Made by a program: the position numbers and the translations under genes
Part shown: positions 10,577-21,847 of the stretch, piece by piece
Layout: every line of letters starts with the position of its first letter
How positions within the stretch are numbered: the stretch's first letter is position 1
Notes under the pieces: generated by a model
The model's database searches: none
What the model was told of the DNA's origin: nothing
Seen by the model: the letters and a program-made list of their open reading frames with translations, nothing else
Source of the DNA: Sycobia sp. Sy_11
Lineage: Eukaryota; Arthropoda; Insecta; Hymenoptera; Epichrysomallidae
Assembly: GCA_018907035.1 (NCBI GenBank)
Contig: JACCIC010000038.1
Coordinates: forward strand, 3,657,001-3,721,000
Reading direction: 5' to 3'
Length of the DNA stretch: 64,000 nucleotides

Positions 10577-11171
10577 TAAATTTAAAAAAATTAAAATTTA
10601 AAAATTATATTTTAAATTAAATTAAATTTAAATTGTTGTGGTTAGTATTAAAAAGTTTTAAGATTTTATTACATACTTATAATTTATAAATTATATCAAT
10701 TATATAAATTACAAGTTATGTAAGACATTAATGAGAATTAAATTAAATTTAAATAAGGCGCGGCTTTTTTAGCTCACTGACAGGCTGCGGTCCAGTGGGT
10801 CCGACCAGTTGGTGGCTTGAGGGCCATGTAGCCCTGGGAGGCTGCCAAGTGCTCCTCGGTTCCGGTGCTGCAAAGATATTTTAGATTTTCAACTCAAACT
10901 AACCTCTCTTAAATTAAACTTATGTAATTATATATGACTTATCTCATACCAAGTTTTAAGTAATTCTATACCTAATATATATATTTATTTAAAATTTAAT
11001 CATACCTATATTTATATTTATATTTAGATATTTACATTCACATTTACTCATAAACAACTGTAATTTCCCATAACCAACCTCTCCCTCTACCTATAACCCC
11101 TCCCTTCAATCACGAACTGGAGGCAATCACCTCCCCCCCTAGAAACAGCACTCAATCGTAAGTCCGACTCC
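10577..11171 (+). other. AT-rich DNA, then possible 5' UTR of the Jockey-type LINE
   Basis: 10577-10754 is nearly pure A/T. From about 10755 the composition changes abruptly to GC-rich (GGCGCGGC onward) and leads into the LINE ORF1 region, so 10755-11171 may be its 5' untranslated leader. This is an inference from composition and position only. Confidence 0.35.
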
Positions 11172-12233
11172 ATGGACATGAACAGCGGCCTTACCACCGA
11201 CCTCGACGGTCTTCCCCCCCCCCCCAAAGCTGATAGAAATTATCATCGGCGTCCGGGATTAGATTTACCGCCTACAAAACGTAATATCCACCACTACAAC
11301 AGACCCAAAACCTTTTCAATCGGTAGCAACATCACGCCATACCATCGGAACTCCTACATCTTCTTCGTCCGCCATGGACTTCTTTCTGGACACAGCAATT
11401 TCCTGCACTCCTGCTACCAAAATAACCGTCTCTCAATCAACTCCGGTCTCCGAAGAAACCCAGTTTATTAAACAAGGCTGTAAATGCATCCGCGTTGCCA
11501 AATCGGCACCAACCCTCTCCAATCTGGATTCTGACACTGAAAAAGAATCCCTCATCGCTGTTCGACCCCTACCCCCATTATTATCCGCCAAAAACTGCTT
11601 TGGCTAAAGCTAAAGATCGATATAGAGGAAGCCGGAATCTCCATTCGCCGGGCCGTCAACACCTCCGACTCGGTCAACGTGTACGTGGCAACGGTAGATG
11701 ACTTCAGGCACCTAACGGCCCGCCAAGAAAAGATCAGAATCCAATATACCACTAACCAACTCTCTAAACAACAGGACTTCGTTGTAGTCATTCGTGGTGT
11801 TAACAAAGCCATCCAGGACAAAGACATCCTGGATGAATTAAACTCGAAAGGTGACATCCCACGACGCATTCACCGAATGCGTAACGGCGAAAAATCTGGC
11901 CGTTAGTGGATGTTCACCTCGACCCTTTCTCGCCCGCCGCTATGCCAATCTTCGACGTAAGCACCATCGGTGGCCTCAACATAAAAGTGGAGGCAAAGAG
12001 GAAGTCGAAAGTCACGCTACAGTGACGTCGTTGCTTCAAATATAACCACACGGAAAACTACTGCCACACTGCATGGGCCTGCGCTTTCTGCAGCAAAAGC
12101 CATGCCACCCCGTCTTGCCTTCTAAAAGGCAACAAAGGCGTGCGCCCTACCTGCGCTAACTGCAAAAGTGAGCACAGGGCAACTTACAGGGGCTGCCCCA
12201 AAGAAGGGCAAGCCCCCCTCAAAAACAAGTGAA
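11172..12233 (+). pseudogene. Jockey-type LINE ORF1 (Gag-like, zinc knuckles), broken
   Basis: Several frames must be combined. The middle contains DFVVVIRGVNKAI, typical of the domain that precedes the zinc knuckles in Jockey-superfamily ORF1 proteins. At about 12030-12200 come Cys/His clusters, including CAFCSKSHATPSC (a clean CX2CX4HX4C knuckle) and CANCKSEH. At least two stops and frameshifts interrupt the reading (after GEKSGR near 11904; before the knuckles near 12020). A run of 13 C lies near 11212-11225. ORF1 proteins of this kind bind the element RNA; this copy cannot be translated whole. Confidence 0.7.
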
Positions 12234-12358
12234 ACCGGTAAATGTCTCCAAAACCGGTAACACAATACAAATCAACTCGCCTCCCATTACGTCCGAACTG
12301 CAAAGCATCAGAATGCAGTTCGTTATGAACATGACCGTCGCTTTCTGCAGACCCAATA

Positions 12359-13133
12359 ATGGCTAATTCCCAGGTAAAGACCCTCCACTGGAACGCCAAC
12401 GACATCCTCTGCAGAAATAGATCCGTAGAACTATTCCAGCTCCTGTAGGAGGAAAACATCGAGATCGCCTGCATCACAAAGACCCACCCCAATGCCCCAC
12501 GAACTCTTCTTTCCAAGATACATTACATATAGGAAGGACAGAGAGCACTCTAACGGCAGGGGCGTGGCAATCCTCGTCTACAAGTCCCACCGCCATCATG
12601 CAATTATAACTCCCCCCATCTGAGAAACCATAGGGGTAGAAATTTCTTTCCAAAAAGCCCCTTGAGGGTAATTGCATGCTATAACCCCCACATCTCCAAA
12701 ACACCTTTAAAGACCTTGACTTGCTTCTCAGCAACAATCCACAATCATCACCGGGGACCTAAATGCTAAGCACCGCTCTTGGGGCTGCGGATCCAGAAAC
12801 AGCAACGGCCGCGCCCTCCTCAGAATAACAATTCGGCATGACCACAACACGCACGAGACATTCTCGATATTTTTCTCATCAAAAATATCATATCTCTAAG
12901 CGACCTCCGGGTTATCTGTGCACTGAGCTCAGGCCACAGCCCGGTGATCCTCGCTTTCCATGCATTACCCAGCTCCCCCTGTCACACACAGAACACATCG
13001 ACTGGCTGCATCTCAAATTCCACGTAGAGACCTCAGACTTTCGATGCAGGCCCATATCATCGATCTTTCAAATCGATGAAGAGATCGCCTTCCTGTCCAA
13101 TGACATCATCTACGCTGTTAGAATCGCTACATC
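12359..13133 (+). pseudogene. Jockey-type LINE ORF2, endonuclease part only, broken
   Basis: It begins ATG with LHWNANDIL, the N-terminal motif of apurinic-type LINE endonucleases. Later pieces include IACITKTHPN (the E-T-H region, with E changed to K), GRGVAILV and IITGDLNAKHRSWGC (the GDxNAKH..WG catalytic block). Multiple stops interrupt it. The reading fades near 13133, where a mariner begins. No reverse transcriptase follows. Confidence 0.7.
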
Positions 13134-14309
13134 TCCCGCAAGATCTAGACGGCAACCTCATAATACTCTTCTCGTAGAAACTCCTCTCCTTATTTGCGAA
13201 GAACTCGGACAGCCACTTTTCACAAGCCTCTTTTGAGTCCAACTTGACAGCACCAAGGGCGTTCGACATGGACAGGAACAAGTGGTAATCACTTGGCGTT
13301 ATGTCCGGGCTATATGGTGGATGCGATAAACCTCCCATCCGAACTCCGGTAGCTTCTGACGAGTCATTAACGAAGTGTGTGGTCTGATGTTGTCCTGGTG
13401 GAACACTACACCTTTCCTGTTGGCCAATTGTGGACTCTTCTGGTCGATAGTCTGCTTCATGCGGTGCAGTTGTTTACAGTAGATGGTAGAATTAAGCGCC
13501 TGGCCATATAGGAGCAGTTCATAGTGGATGATTCCCTTCCAATCCCACCAAACACACAGCCAAACCTTCCTGGCCGTCAATCCCGGCTTGGCCACTGTTT
13601 GGGACGGCCCATCGGCCTTGGACCACGACCGTTTTTGCTTGATATTGTCGTATGTGATCCATTTTTTGTCGCTAGTCACCATCCGCTTCAAAAATGGGTC
13701 GACTTCGTTCCGTTTCAGCAGCACATCGCAGGCGTTGATTCGGTCCAGAAAGTGTTTTTGCGTCAAATAATGCGGCACCCAAGCATCAAGTTTTTTTTGT
13801 ATTCAGCCTTCTGGAAATGGTTTAAAATGGTTTGGTAACTAACTCTCATCTCTTGGACGATGTCACGAGATGCCACATGCCGGTCTAACTCGATAAATTC
13901 CATGATTTGATCGGTAGTCGTCACAAGTCTTCCGACGGCTGGCTTATCCATGGTGTCGTTTTCACCGGCTCTGAATCGTCGAAACCGTTTCCCTGCGTTT
14001 CGAAGTGATAGCGTGCCATTCCCCAAAATACTATTAATCTCACGGAACGTTTTTCTAGTGGATTTTGCCTTTGACGAAGGAAAACTTTAAAATAGCGCGA
14101 ATTTCGGCGTTAGCGAACTCCATGCTTACACGTCTATAACTTTTGAACATAATATCTAAACTAATTATACATAGCGTCGTTTTGTACGTTATGTCTAGAC
14201 CTTTCAAATGATGTATAGTATTGCCAGATATGAGCTCTGTAGCGCTTTGTACATAGCTGCGAAATTCATAAGACAAAAAAGCGGAAGGGAGATATTTGAC
14301 AACCTAATA
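13134..14309 (-). mobile_element. mariner element 1 (Tc1/mariner, DD34D), 3'-truncated
   Basis: The right boundary is a mariner-type end: inward on the minus strand it reads TTAGGTTGTCAAATATCTCC, flanked by TA at about 14308-14310. The left side lacks a matching inverted repeat and runs into LINE sequence, so the 3' end is lost. The right end lies almost directly against the foldback element at about 14318. Confidence 0.8.
13140..14123 (-). pseudogene. mariner 1 transposase, frameshifted
   Basis: It begins ATG-EFANAEIRAILKFSF at 14123, followed by a stop-containing segment, then the N-terminal helix-turn-helix region (GENDTMDKPAVGR), TSDKKWITYDN (first catalytic Asp), FHQDNIRPH (second) and, in another frame, YSPDITPSDYHLF (third). 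At least three frameshifts or stops separate these pieces. The C-terminus departs from the family after IMRLPS. Inactive. Confidence 0.8.
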
Positions 14310-14317
14310 TATGTACA

Positions 14318-15238
14318 TTTTAAATACGGTTTCTACTGAGAAATATTGTATTGGCGTGTAGGGACGGTTGATTACGATATCCCGTTACCTCAAAACGATT
14401 TATATAGGCAGTTATGTTCGGATGATAGAATGCGGTGTCCAGGTGTCTCTGAACGATTTCTACGGGGAATATTGTATTTAGTTGATGAAAACAACGTCCA
14501 GCTATGAGGAAATCAACTTCTATTGGAAGGTTCGTGTTGGAGGGTAAAATACAATATCTAGCTCTTTCCGAACGACTTCTACGAGGAGTATTCGGGGAGT
14601 ATTGTGTTTAGTCGTTAGAAAGCGAACCTAGCTTTCTCGAGACGACTTCTATTGGGACTATCGTGTTTAGTTGATAGGAAACGATGTTTAGGTATGTCGG
14701 GAGAACTTCTACGGGGAGTTTCGTGTTCGGATGATAGAATGCGATTTCCAGGTGTTATGGAACGACTTCTACGGTGAGTTTCGTGTTCGGGCGGTAGAAG
14801 ATGATATCCAGGTATGACGAGACGACTTCTACGGGTAGTATCGTATTTACTTGATAGGAAACGAAGTTCAGGTATGTCGGGTCAACTTCTGCGGGGAGTT
14901 TCGTGTTCGAATGATAAAATGCGATTTCCAGATGATTTGGAACGACTTCTACGGGGAGTATCGTGTATAGTTGGTGGGAAACAATGTCCAGGTATGTCAG
15001 TACGATTTCTAGGAAGAGATTAGTATTCGATCACGCACACTTTCAGTAAGAGTCGTTCCGGGATAACTGGACATTGTATTCTACCTCGCCAACACAAAAC
15101 TCTCTATAACGACCGCTATAAACATTTCTTATAATCTGAACATGATACTCTCTATAAACGTCGTCTCGAAATACGATTGGACATCTTTTTCTACCGCTCG
15201 AACTCTTAAGTACAATTGTCTCTATCGAAGCCATATTT
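14318..15238. mobile_element. Foldback-like element 1: inverted arrays of a 60-bp unit
   Basis: Between AAATACGGTTTCTAC at the left and GAAGCCATATTT at the right, the sequence is an array of units of 60 bp: ACTTCTACGGGGAGT, CGTGTTCGGATGATAGAA, then GATTTCCAGGTATG. About eleven units run in one direction (14341-15030, one with a 10-12-bp insertion near 14590), and about three run in the opposite direction (15045-15230). The two outer ends are inverted copies of each other. Two unit types roughly alternate (TTCGGATGATAGAA versus TTAGTTGATAGGAA). No coding region. The structure resembles Drosophila FB/Galileo-type foldback elements, whose long inverted ends are built of short tandem repeats. Confidence 0.7.
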
Positions 15239-15257
15239 AATATGCATATATATATAT

Positions 15258-15467
15258 ATACTAGCATCCCCCGTCTCGGCTTCGCCCGAGATAATAATTT
15301 AATTGATTTCATAAATAATTCAATAATATCTAAGTAAAAAGTACTCTATATATAAAAATCTATGTTTCTATAAATAATTGACCGTAATTTACCTATCGTC
15401 ACTTCTGTATAAAAAGTTGCTTCAATGTAGCCTCCACTTCAAAAAATTGATATTTTGCCATATATTT
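15258..15467 (+). repeat. Interspersed repeat (ACTAGCATCCC family), copy 2, 5' part
   Basis: It starts ACTAGCATCCCCCGTCTCGG within a TA-rich stretch. It is collinear with 44969-45165 through TAATATCTAAGTAAAAAGTA and CCTATCGTCACTTCT to CTCCACTTCAAAAA. The remainder of the repeat is missing here. Confidence 0.7.
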
Positions 15468-15468
15468 T

Positions 15469-15473
<5 letters not shown>

Positions 15474-15524
<51 letters not shown>
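15474..15524. repeat. (TA)n microsatellite
   Basis: About 25 uninterrupted TA units. Confidence 0.95.
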
Positions 15525-15529
<5 letters not shown>

Positions 15530-15892
15530 AATTTCAAGAAGTTTTTAAGTAAGCTATATGTTACTGAAATTTTTACTCGTGATCTTTTGTTTTAGTCTTA
15601 GTGTTGCATTGCTCGTGATCGGTCCACACTTGATATGTATAAATATTTTTTCAGTGATATAGAATAATACAAAAAATAATTATTTTTCAGCTTCATATAC
15701 CTACAAAAGTTACATTTAAGAAAATATTATCTAGATATGGGAAATCAGATATTAAAACCAAAACGATATAAATTGTTATAATGTAAGTATATATTATATA
15801 TAAATGCGTAGAGTATTAATCGGAATCCATAAATTAATTTCAGAATGTATAAATATAAGAGATCTAAAATTGATATATAAGATTTTGGCAAC
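15525..15892. other. AT-rich DNA, no gene seen
   Basis: No domain-bearing frame, RNA or repeat was recognised. Confidence 0.4.
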
Positions 15893-15970
15893 TTTACACA
15901 GCTTACTAGCGAAATAAATAAGGCGTTAGCCTGCGAATCCAACGGTCTGCGGATAGAATCCCGGTTAGGT
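15893..15970 (+). pseudogene. tRNA-like relic (Arg-like) or SINE head
   Basis: The sequence carries an A-box-like TAGCGAAAT...AAGG, an anticodon-arm-like segment TTAGCCTGCGAATCCAACGG, and a B-box-like GGATAGAATCCC followed by GGTTAGGTCG. The acceptor arm does not pair properly at the 5' side, so this is a decayed tRNA or tRNA-derived SINE head rather than a working tRNA gene. The possible anticodon GCG (Arg) is tentative. Confidence 0.35.
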
Positions 15971-16709
15971 CGAAGTTTTTTTAAGCGAAATAAATTAATT
16001 ATCAGACTTTAATCAAATAATATAATGCTAATTTAAAATTAAAAGTGATGCAATAAATGTAATAAAAGTAAATTAACGTATTTCTTGTAAAAGAATTCAA
16101 GAAATTATTCACTTAGTATAAACTTTTGATTTTTACAATCAAGAAAATAATGTTTTGAATCAAGAAAATATGCACTACTTTTATAAATTTAACATACTTG
16201 AATTTTCATGTTTCTATAAAATAAAAACGTATTTCAAGTAAATATTAATTTTACAGATAGGAATCAAATTCTTCATTTTAAATTAAATTTCTTGAGTGAA
16301 GTTTTGAAATTCTTAATACAAGTATAGATTTACTTATTTTGTAGGCTTGAATCCAATAACTAAATTTTTTGATTCAAAATCTTCAGTTATTGATTAAGGA
16401 TATATTTTATTAACTTAAGAAAATATTTATTTAATTTACAATCTCGCCACCCATTTTCTAGAAAATCTTAACTAAATTCTAGGGAATAATTAATTAATCG
16501 AAAAATTTATTTTCATGATATTAAATTTGAATTTATTGGTTCAAGGATATATTTTCTCAAAATAAGAAAATATTTAATTCCCAATATTTGTGTTCTGCAG
16601 TTTAGAAAATATAAGCTTTATTTTAGTAACTCTTACTTGGTTCAAGTTTATAGGATTATTTGGTTAAAGAAAATATTTACTTGGTACAGAACAATCGCAT
16701 GAATTTCTT
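15971..16709. other. AT-rich intergenic DNA
   Basis: No gene seen. Short AAGAAAATAT/TTGATTCAA-like words recur throughout 16000-17350, giving a low-complexity texture. Confidence 0.4.
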
Positions 16710-16723
16710 GAATCAAGTAATAT
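16710..16723 (+). repeat. SINE target-site duplication, left
   Basis: GAATCAAGTAATAT, identical to 16932-16945. Confidence 0.9.
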
Positions 16724-16931
16724 TTTTTTTTTTTAATGTTATTTAACGTCGCCCTATTATGCTTCTAAATATCGGTGCTAACTAGCGACGGAGGTCTACG
16801 ATGTGTTTGTAACCAAAGCACATGTAAATTATTACAGCGGTGCCTGTATCAATCGGCCGAGACCGGGATTCGAACTCGGATCACCAAATTACTGGTCCTT
16901 CGCTCTAGCGATCGGGCTATCGTAGGCCTCC
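16724..16931 (-). mobile_element. tRNA-derived SINE with 14-bp target-site duplication
   Basis: On the minus strand it starts GAGGCCTACGATAGCCCGAT with an A-box-like TAGCCCGATCGCTAGAG. A B box within GAGTTCGAATCCCGGTC follows at about 16869-16885. It ends in an A-run (T-run at 16724-16734 on the plus strand). The 14-bp GAATCAAGTAATAT flanks it on both sides (16710-16723 and 16932-16945), which is decisive for retroposition. The promoter boxes look intact. Confidence 0.85.
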
Positions 16932-16945
16932 GAATCAAGTAATAT
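16932..16945 (+). repeat. SINE target-site duplication, right
   Basis: GAATCAAGTAATAT, identical to 16710-16723. Confidence 0.9.
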
Positions 16946-17365
16946 ATACTTCATATTAGAATTTTTTCCAGTCTATAATTTTAATGAATTATTTCGAAAA
17001 AACTATTTCTTAAACTAAGAAAATTTTTAGTTAACTAATTTGATAATATTGTTCTTTTGATAGTATTAGAAAAATCTAGTTTTTGATTACAGATTTGATC
17101 AATCTATAATTTAAGTATTTTGATCATTTGCAATTATAGCTATTCTATTTTCTAAATTCGATGCATTACTTTTTTGATTTAATATAATAACCTCCTGATT
17201 CAAAATTCTGTTTTCTTAGATTAAGAACATATTTATTTATATATGTTTTGCGCAACTATTAACTTTATCCACACTATCAAAAACAATTAAATAATAATTT
17301 CTAGAAAATATTAGTTTGATTCTGTAAACCTTTTTTTAGAGAATCAAAGTATTGCGTTCAAGTAT
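16946..17365. other. AT-rich intergenic DNA
   Basis: No gene or element recognised. Confidence 0.4.
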
Positions 17366-18215
17366 TATATATATACAAATAAGTTTCCACCGTTTTTTTA
17401 TAAAGAAATAAGAATTTATTGTAAAAAAAGGTACAAATAATGTCATTCAAAATATTGCCCATCACTTTCTATTACTTCTGACCATCTTTTGGGCAGCAAG
17501 TAAATACGCCGTCTAAAAAATTGCTCGTCTTTTGAGGCGATCCACGAATCGACCCATTTCTTCAATTCCTCGTAAGAAATGAAGTGCTGCTCAGCCATCC
17601 CATGAGTCATCGACCGGAAATGGAGGTAGTCTGAAGGAGCAATGTCTGTTGAATATGGTGGGTGGCATAGGATGTCCCAATTCAGTGCTTCTAACGTTTC
17701 TTTTACGATTTTTGCAGTACGTGGCCTAGCGTTGTCATGATGAAAAATGTCTTTATTGTACCTTTTGGCATATTGTGGACGTTTAATCTTCAATGCTCTG
17801 CTCAATTGTATCAGCTGTTGTTGATAACGTTCCCAGTGACGGTTTGATTGTGTTGGAGTAGTTCGTAATAGATTACTCCAAGCTGATCCCACCAAATACA
17901 TAACATTAGTTTCTTGACATGAATGTTTGGCTTGGCCATCGAAGTAGAGGCATGTTCGGGCTTATTCCATGACTTCCTACGCTTTGGGTTGTCGTAGTGA
18001 ATCTACTTTTTGTTTTCCGTCATGATTCGATGTAGAAAGCCTTTGCGATTTTGCCTTTTGAGCAATTCTTCGCAAGCGAATAAGCAACGCTTGGCGTCTC
18101 TTAGCTTCAGTTCGTAAGGAACCCAATTTCCTTGCTTTTGGACCATACCCAATGTTTTGAGACGTTGTAAAATAGCTTGCTGAGCCACTCTTAACTCTTT
18201 CGTAAGAGCTTCCTT
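17366..18215 (-). mobile_element. mariner element 2 (mauritiana-like), 5'-truncated
   Basis: The left end has a mariner-type terminal sequence (ACAAATAAGTTTCCACCG then T-rich) next to a TA-rich flank. The right end breaks inside the transposase N-terminal region, and no second inverted repeat is seen. It is related to the full-length copy at 58125-59410. Confidence 0.75.
17443..18200 (-). pseudogene. mariner 2 transposase, truncated and frameshifted
   Basis: Recognisable parts in order: QQAILQRLKTLGMVQKQGNW and VPYELKLRD (linker, with WVPYEL in place of WVPHEL), HRIMTENKK then a stop where GDEKW is expected (first catalytic Asp lost), [22 protein letters not shown] (second Asp) and YSTDIAPSDYLHF (third Asp). 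The C-terminus WSEVIESDGQYFE is family-typical. The DNA-binding N-terminus is missing. Inactive. Confidence 0.8.
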
Positions 18216-18564
18216 CCTTCCTTGCTTCTGTGTCTTACTCTCGATGAGCTTTTGGAGCTCGAGTCAGCACGACCGTGGGGAAGGTCGCTCAATCTGGCGT
18301 AACATGCAGATGGGGCGTCGGACTAATTGGGATGCGGATGGCATTGATGGACGACAGGATCGAAAGAGTGTTCTACTAATTTTGATACTGTCTCTTCCCA
18401 ATACTACTGTCTTCCTCAGCTCCTCGGAAGAGAAGAAGGATTTTTCTCTCGACTTTCACCTTCGTGCGTGCTCGTCGCGCACTCTCGCCGCTCGCGTTCC
18501 GCGCATTTTCGCTATCACGCGAACATTCGGTTTCAGAACCGCGGACCGGCAGTTTGGCCGGTAA

Positions 18565-18566
<2 letters not shown>
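18216..18566. other. GC-rich segment of unknown nature
   Basis: This is clearly more GC- and CpG-rich than its surroundings (for example CGCGCACTCTCGCCGCTCGC near 18476). It is wedged between a truncated mariner and a TA microsatellite. An open frame on the plus strand covers it but shows no domain. It could be a 5' UTR of a lost retroelement or a captured genomic fragment. Confidence 0.3.

Positions 18567-18608
<42 letters not shown>
18567..18608. repeat. (TA)n microsatellite
   Basis: About 18 TA units followed by GTATATATGA. Confidence 0.9.
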
Positions 18609-18639
18609 GATGGATAAATATCAGCTATAAATTAGGTTT

Positions 18640-19396
18640 TGCCTTTAGCTCAGAGACCTATCCTGCACCTGTCAGCATTAAGTTTACCGTGACCCGTGAG
18701 GATCTCGATACGTATCTTAGCCCTTTTTCTACTGAGATCAAGAATAGCCTTGGCTCAGTCCTTAGTATTTCTAATGGTAATGAAAGCTTTTGTCCACCTG
18801 TATTTCCCATCTTCTTCCCATTATCGGCTGTTTTCCTCCGCTACCCATCCCTGTATCTCCTCTTTGATGAGGCTGCTGCAGAGTCCTATAGCCGGCTCCG
18901 GTCCATTATAGACAGCTCTAACTCACATTTTGCTAGATTATCCGTCACCATGTTGACAGTAGTGTGACCTTTACCTTCTCGGTCAACCTGTTTAGGACTA
19001 GAAAACAGTCTCTCATCAGCTTGGATCTTGTAGTATAGCTATTTAGCGTTTGTAATGCGGTTTGAGTAGTGAACTGCGGTGTAAACTGTCTGAGCAGATG
19101 CAAATTCGAGTGATGGGGGCCGTCTCCGTAGCCATCTCCGTCGCTCTCATTATTGACATTAGCTCCGCTTGAAAAATGGCGGAGTATCGTACCAATTGGA
19201 TGATTGTTTCCCTGCTATTACTTCTGCGGTACACCCCTGCACCTGCACCCCTTTCATTTTTAGAGCTGTCTGCGAACCACAGTTCTCTCATATTTGGGAT
19301 GTCTGTTAAGCCAGATTTCCATTCTCCTTTGGATGAGATACTGACTCTATATTTCTTGTCGAAGATGAAGCTTCTGTTCGTGGCGTTCAAGTTCAT
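18640..19396 (-). pseudogene. LINE RNase H domain and C-terminal region, broken
   Basis: WFADSSKNERGAGAGVYRR corresponds to the first RNase H strand (usually DGS; here ADSS), followed by FQAELMSIMRATE with the catalytic Glu and CICSDS with the catalytic Asp. Near 18660-18720, in another frame, ILTGHGKLNADRCRIGL marks the C-terminal tail typical of LINEs with an RNase H. Stops interrupt the interval. Confidence 0.65.
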
Positions 19397-19886
19397 TCAT
19401 AAAATCGCCTTTCCGTCCAGTCCCTTGGAGAGCTGTAGTGGCCCCTCGCTGTTAACCTCTCCGAGTAAGGTTTTGTCTCTGTGGATGGCTTTTGCAGCCG
19501 CACCCGCCAAGGGCAGTGTGAATGGTTCAATTTTGAGGAGCATCCCTAGCGCCGCAGTAAGTGTAGACCTAATCACGCCTAAGATGCTTCTCAATACCAT
19601 ACTCTCACTCTCTCGAGTATGCTAACAGCAGTGGACACAAAAGGCCACCATATGTTAGTCTGGGTTTTAGAACAGCTTCATATATCCACTTCATCGTTTC
19701 TGGTTTGAGGCCTCACCTCCTGCCTATGGCCCTTCTATCCGGCCACAGGCAAGCCGTCAGCCTGTCAGCTGTGTATTCCAGGTAATTTTTCCACGATATT
19801 TTACTATCGATGATAACACCTAGGTATTTCACTTATTTCTTGAGAGTTAAGGGTTGCCCTCGTAGAGTCTACTTGCATTCTCTATT

Positions 19887-20410
19887 TCATTTATATTTTC
19901 TGGTGCAGACTATAACTTCAGTCTTCCTATAATTAACAGCCAGATTTGTCTGTCTGCACCATCTGTCCACCACGTTCAGGGTGCCTTGTAAGATCCCCAT
20001 AAGGTGTCTAAAAAGGGCACTATGGCAATAAACATGATGTCGTCGGCACAACCAACTGCCGAACAACCCATGTTGTTCAGTCGTTATAAAAGTTGGTTCA
20101 CCACGAGGGACCATATGAGTAGAGATAGGACGCCACCCTGTGGGCACCCAGACTCCACTACGCGTCGTAGGGTCGCATTCCCTTTACTGGTTTCCAGAAC
20201 GCGATTCCCCAAAATATGGTCAATCCATTCCGCAATGCATGAGGATATGCCATGTCCATGCATGGCTTGTTTAATAACTTCCCGTGATGTGTGATTGAAA
20301 GCTCTTCGATGTCCATGAGAGCACCTATGGCAAAACCTTTGGCCTCCATTTGTGTACGAATCATAGATACGGTCCTGTAAGGTGCCGTCTCTGTAAATCT
20401 TCCAGGACAA
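19887..20410 (-). pseudogene. LINE reverse transcriptase fragment, broken
   Basis: In separate frames, GCPQGGVLS (RT motif preceding the catalytic box) and a following Y-A-D-D-equivalent region decayed to LCRRHHVY. Upstream, HGISSCIAEWIDHILGNRV is a typical palm/fingers block. The catalytic aspartates are not preserved in any single frame. Confidence 0.6.
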
Positions 20411-20559
20411 TATGCGTGTTGCTTTTTATGAAGTCGATTCTTCATAAACGCGTTGTCCCTGATGAATCTGTCGATCATCCTATCTCCAGTATAGAGGCCG
20501 AGAAGGGTCACAACACTTACAATCTTTGTTAGGATGCTCGCTCTAAGCCTTAGAGTGAG

Positions 20560-20750
20560 CCTAGCGTCTCTGAGTCTCTGATACACGTGACCCCAGACCC
20601 CAGTCCCCTTATCGCGCCCTTCACTATCCAAGGTTCTTGGATTAGTGATATGCATGTGTGCACCCCCGTCAAACTCCTCTGCATAATGACAGAGGCATCT
20701 TTACAATGGTGTAAGTTAATTTGAAAGAATGAGATACGCGATGGAGCCAT
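20560..20750 (-). pseudogene. LINE endonuclease N-terminus
   Basis: FFQINLHHCKDAS, then SLIQEPWIVKGAIRGLG is the amino-terminal catalytic strand (N, E) of R1/LOA-type endonucleases. The reading ends soon after, with the rest deleted. Confidence 0.65.
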
Positions 20751-20833
20751 TTATGTCTCCATCGTGACCTCGTCCTCAGCATTGCTCGCAGTACTCAGCA
20801 TCGTCCTCAGTATTGCCTGTTTCTTACGGCGGC

Positions 20834-21847
20834 TCACTTTGAAGTGGTCCTGCTCAAAAGATACCAGGGCCTATGGTCAAGAGCCGCCAACAATCTGGTG
20901 CGCGATTCCGGAATCATCAGCTCAAGGAGATGTTTCTCCCCCGCGTCGGCCATCTCTTCTTCTCCGACCTGAGTTTTGACGAACCTCCATGACCACGACT
21001 TAGTTTTTAATGTGGGGTTGTGCCCTTTCAGCCGTTCCAAGACGGTTGACGGGCTCACCGGGAGCCCGATATCCACGTCACCGCCTTTAGTCTGGCCTGA
21101 TGGAGCTCCGCACTCCCCATTTTAAGCTTAGCCCCCCCCCCCCATGGTAAGTCCAGAGTGGTCAGTTTTTTGGCTAGCCACTCCTGGGTTATTGGACATC
21201 GACACAATTGCCCCTCTACAGAAGAGGCATCAAATCTAGGTCATATATCAGGTGGCGCACTGTATCAAGAAACGCTGAAAAAATTTCTGAGGTGATGGGT
21301 GTCTCCGGGCAATCCTCATGCACCACGACACATGTCAGGGAGTTTGACTTTTGGGTGCCCGAGAGGATCCCAGCACCCATCAGTCTTCCCCTGAGGGAGG
21401 CGGAGGACCAGAATTTGAGCCTGTCCTTTTGCCGTCCCTCTCCTTGGGTTTTTTATGTTTTCTAGAGGTCAAGGGCGGGATCTTGTCAGACTTTTGTCAC
21501 CTCTGAACTCCCACCTTGATCTGCGCAGCGAAGCCTGAGTTGTCAGTCTCGCCAGTTCTACGCTGCCGGGTTAGCTTCCTCCTGGCTGTCCTGCACAGCC
21601 TCTTTTTACCTGGGGACTTGTTGTGCTCATTCTCACTGGCCTGGGGATCAGGGGCCACAATCACTTCAGGTTTAGTGCCTGGAATTGCGTCCATATTGAC
21701 CCCCTGGTCAGGTGACGTATTTGAGAGATGCGTGGACAGTACTGTCCCTAGGGGCTCGTCTTTCATTTCATGATTTTTATTTACATTATCCAATTTGATC
21801 CCATGAGAAGCTAAGAAAATGTTGACCACCGGCACAGAGCCCCGCAT
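20834..21847 (-). pseudogene. LINE ORF1 (Gag-like), fragmented
   Basis: The segment around 21076-20834 (STVLERLKGHNPTLKTKSW, then a W..vK block) resembles ORF1 proteins of R1/LOA-group LINEs, and a basic Lys/Arg-rich N-terminal part lies at 21620-21500. A C13 tract at 21131-21143 and several stops separate the pieces. The Cys/His knuckles expected at the ORF1 C-terminus are only weakly visible. Confidence 0.5.

Noticed and set aside
14341..15030. CRISPR-like array
   Set aside because: The 60-bp units are contiguous, with no unique spacers, and they invert orientation; the DNA is clearly eukaryotic.
15893..15970. Functional tRNA gene
   Set aside because: The acceptor stem does not pair and the D-arm is degenerate; kept only as a tRNA-like relic.
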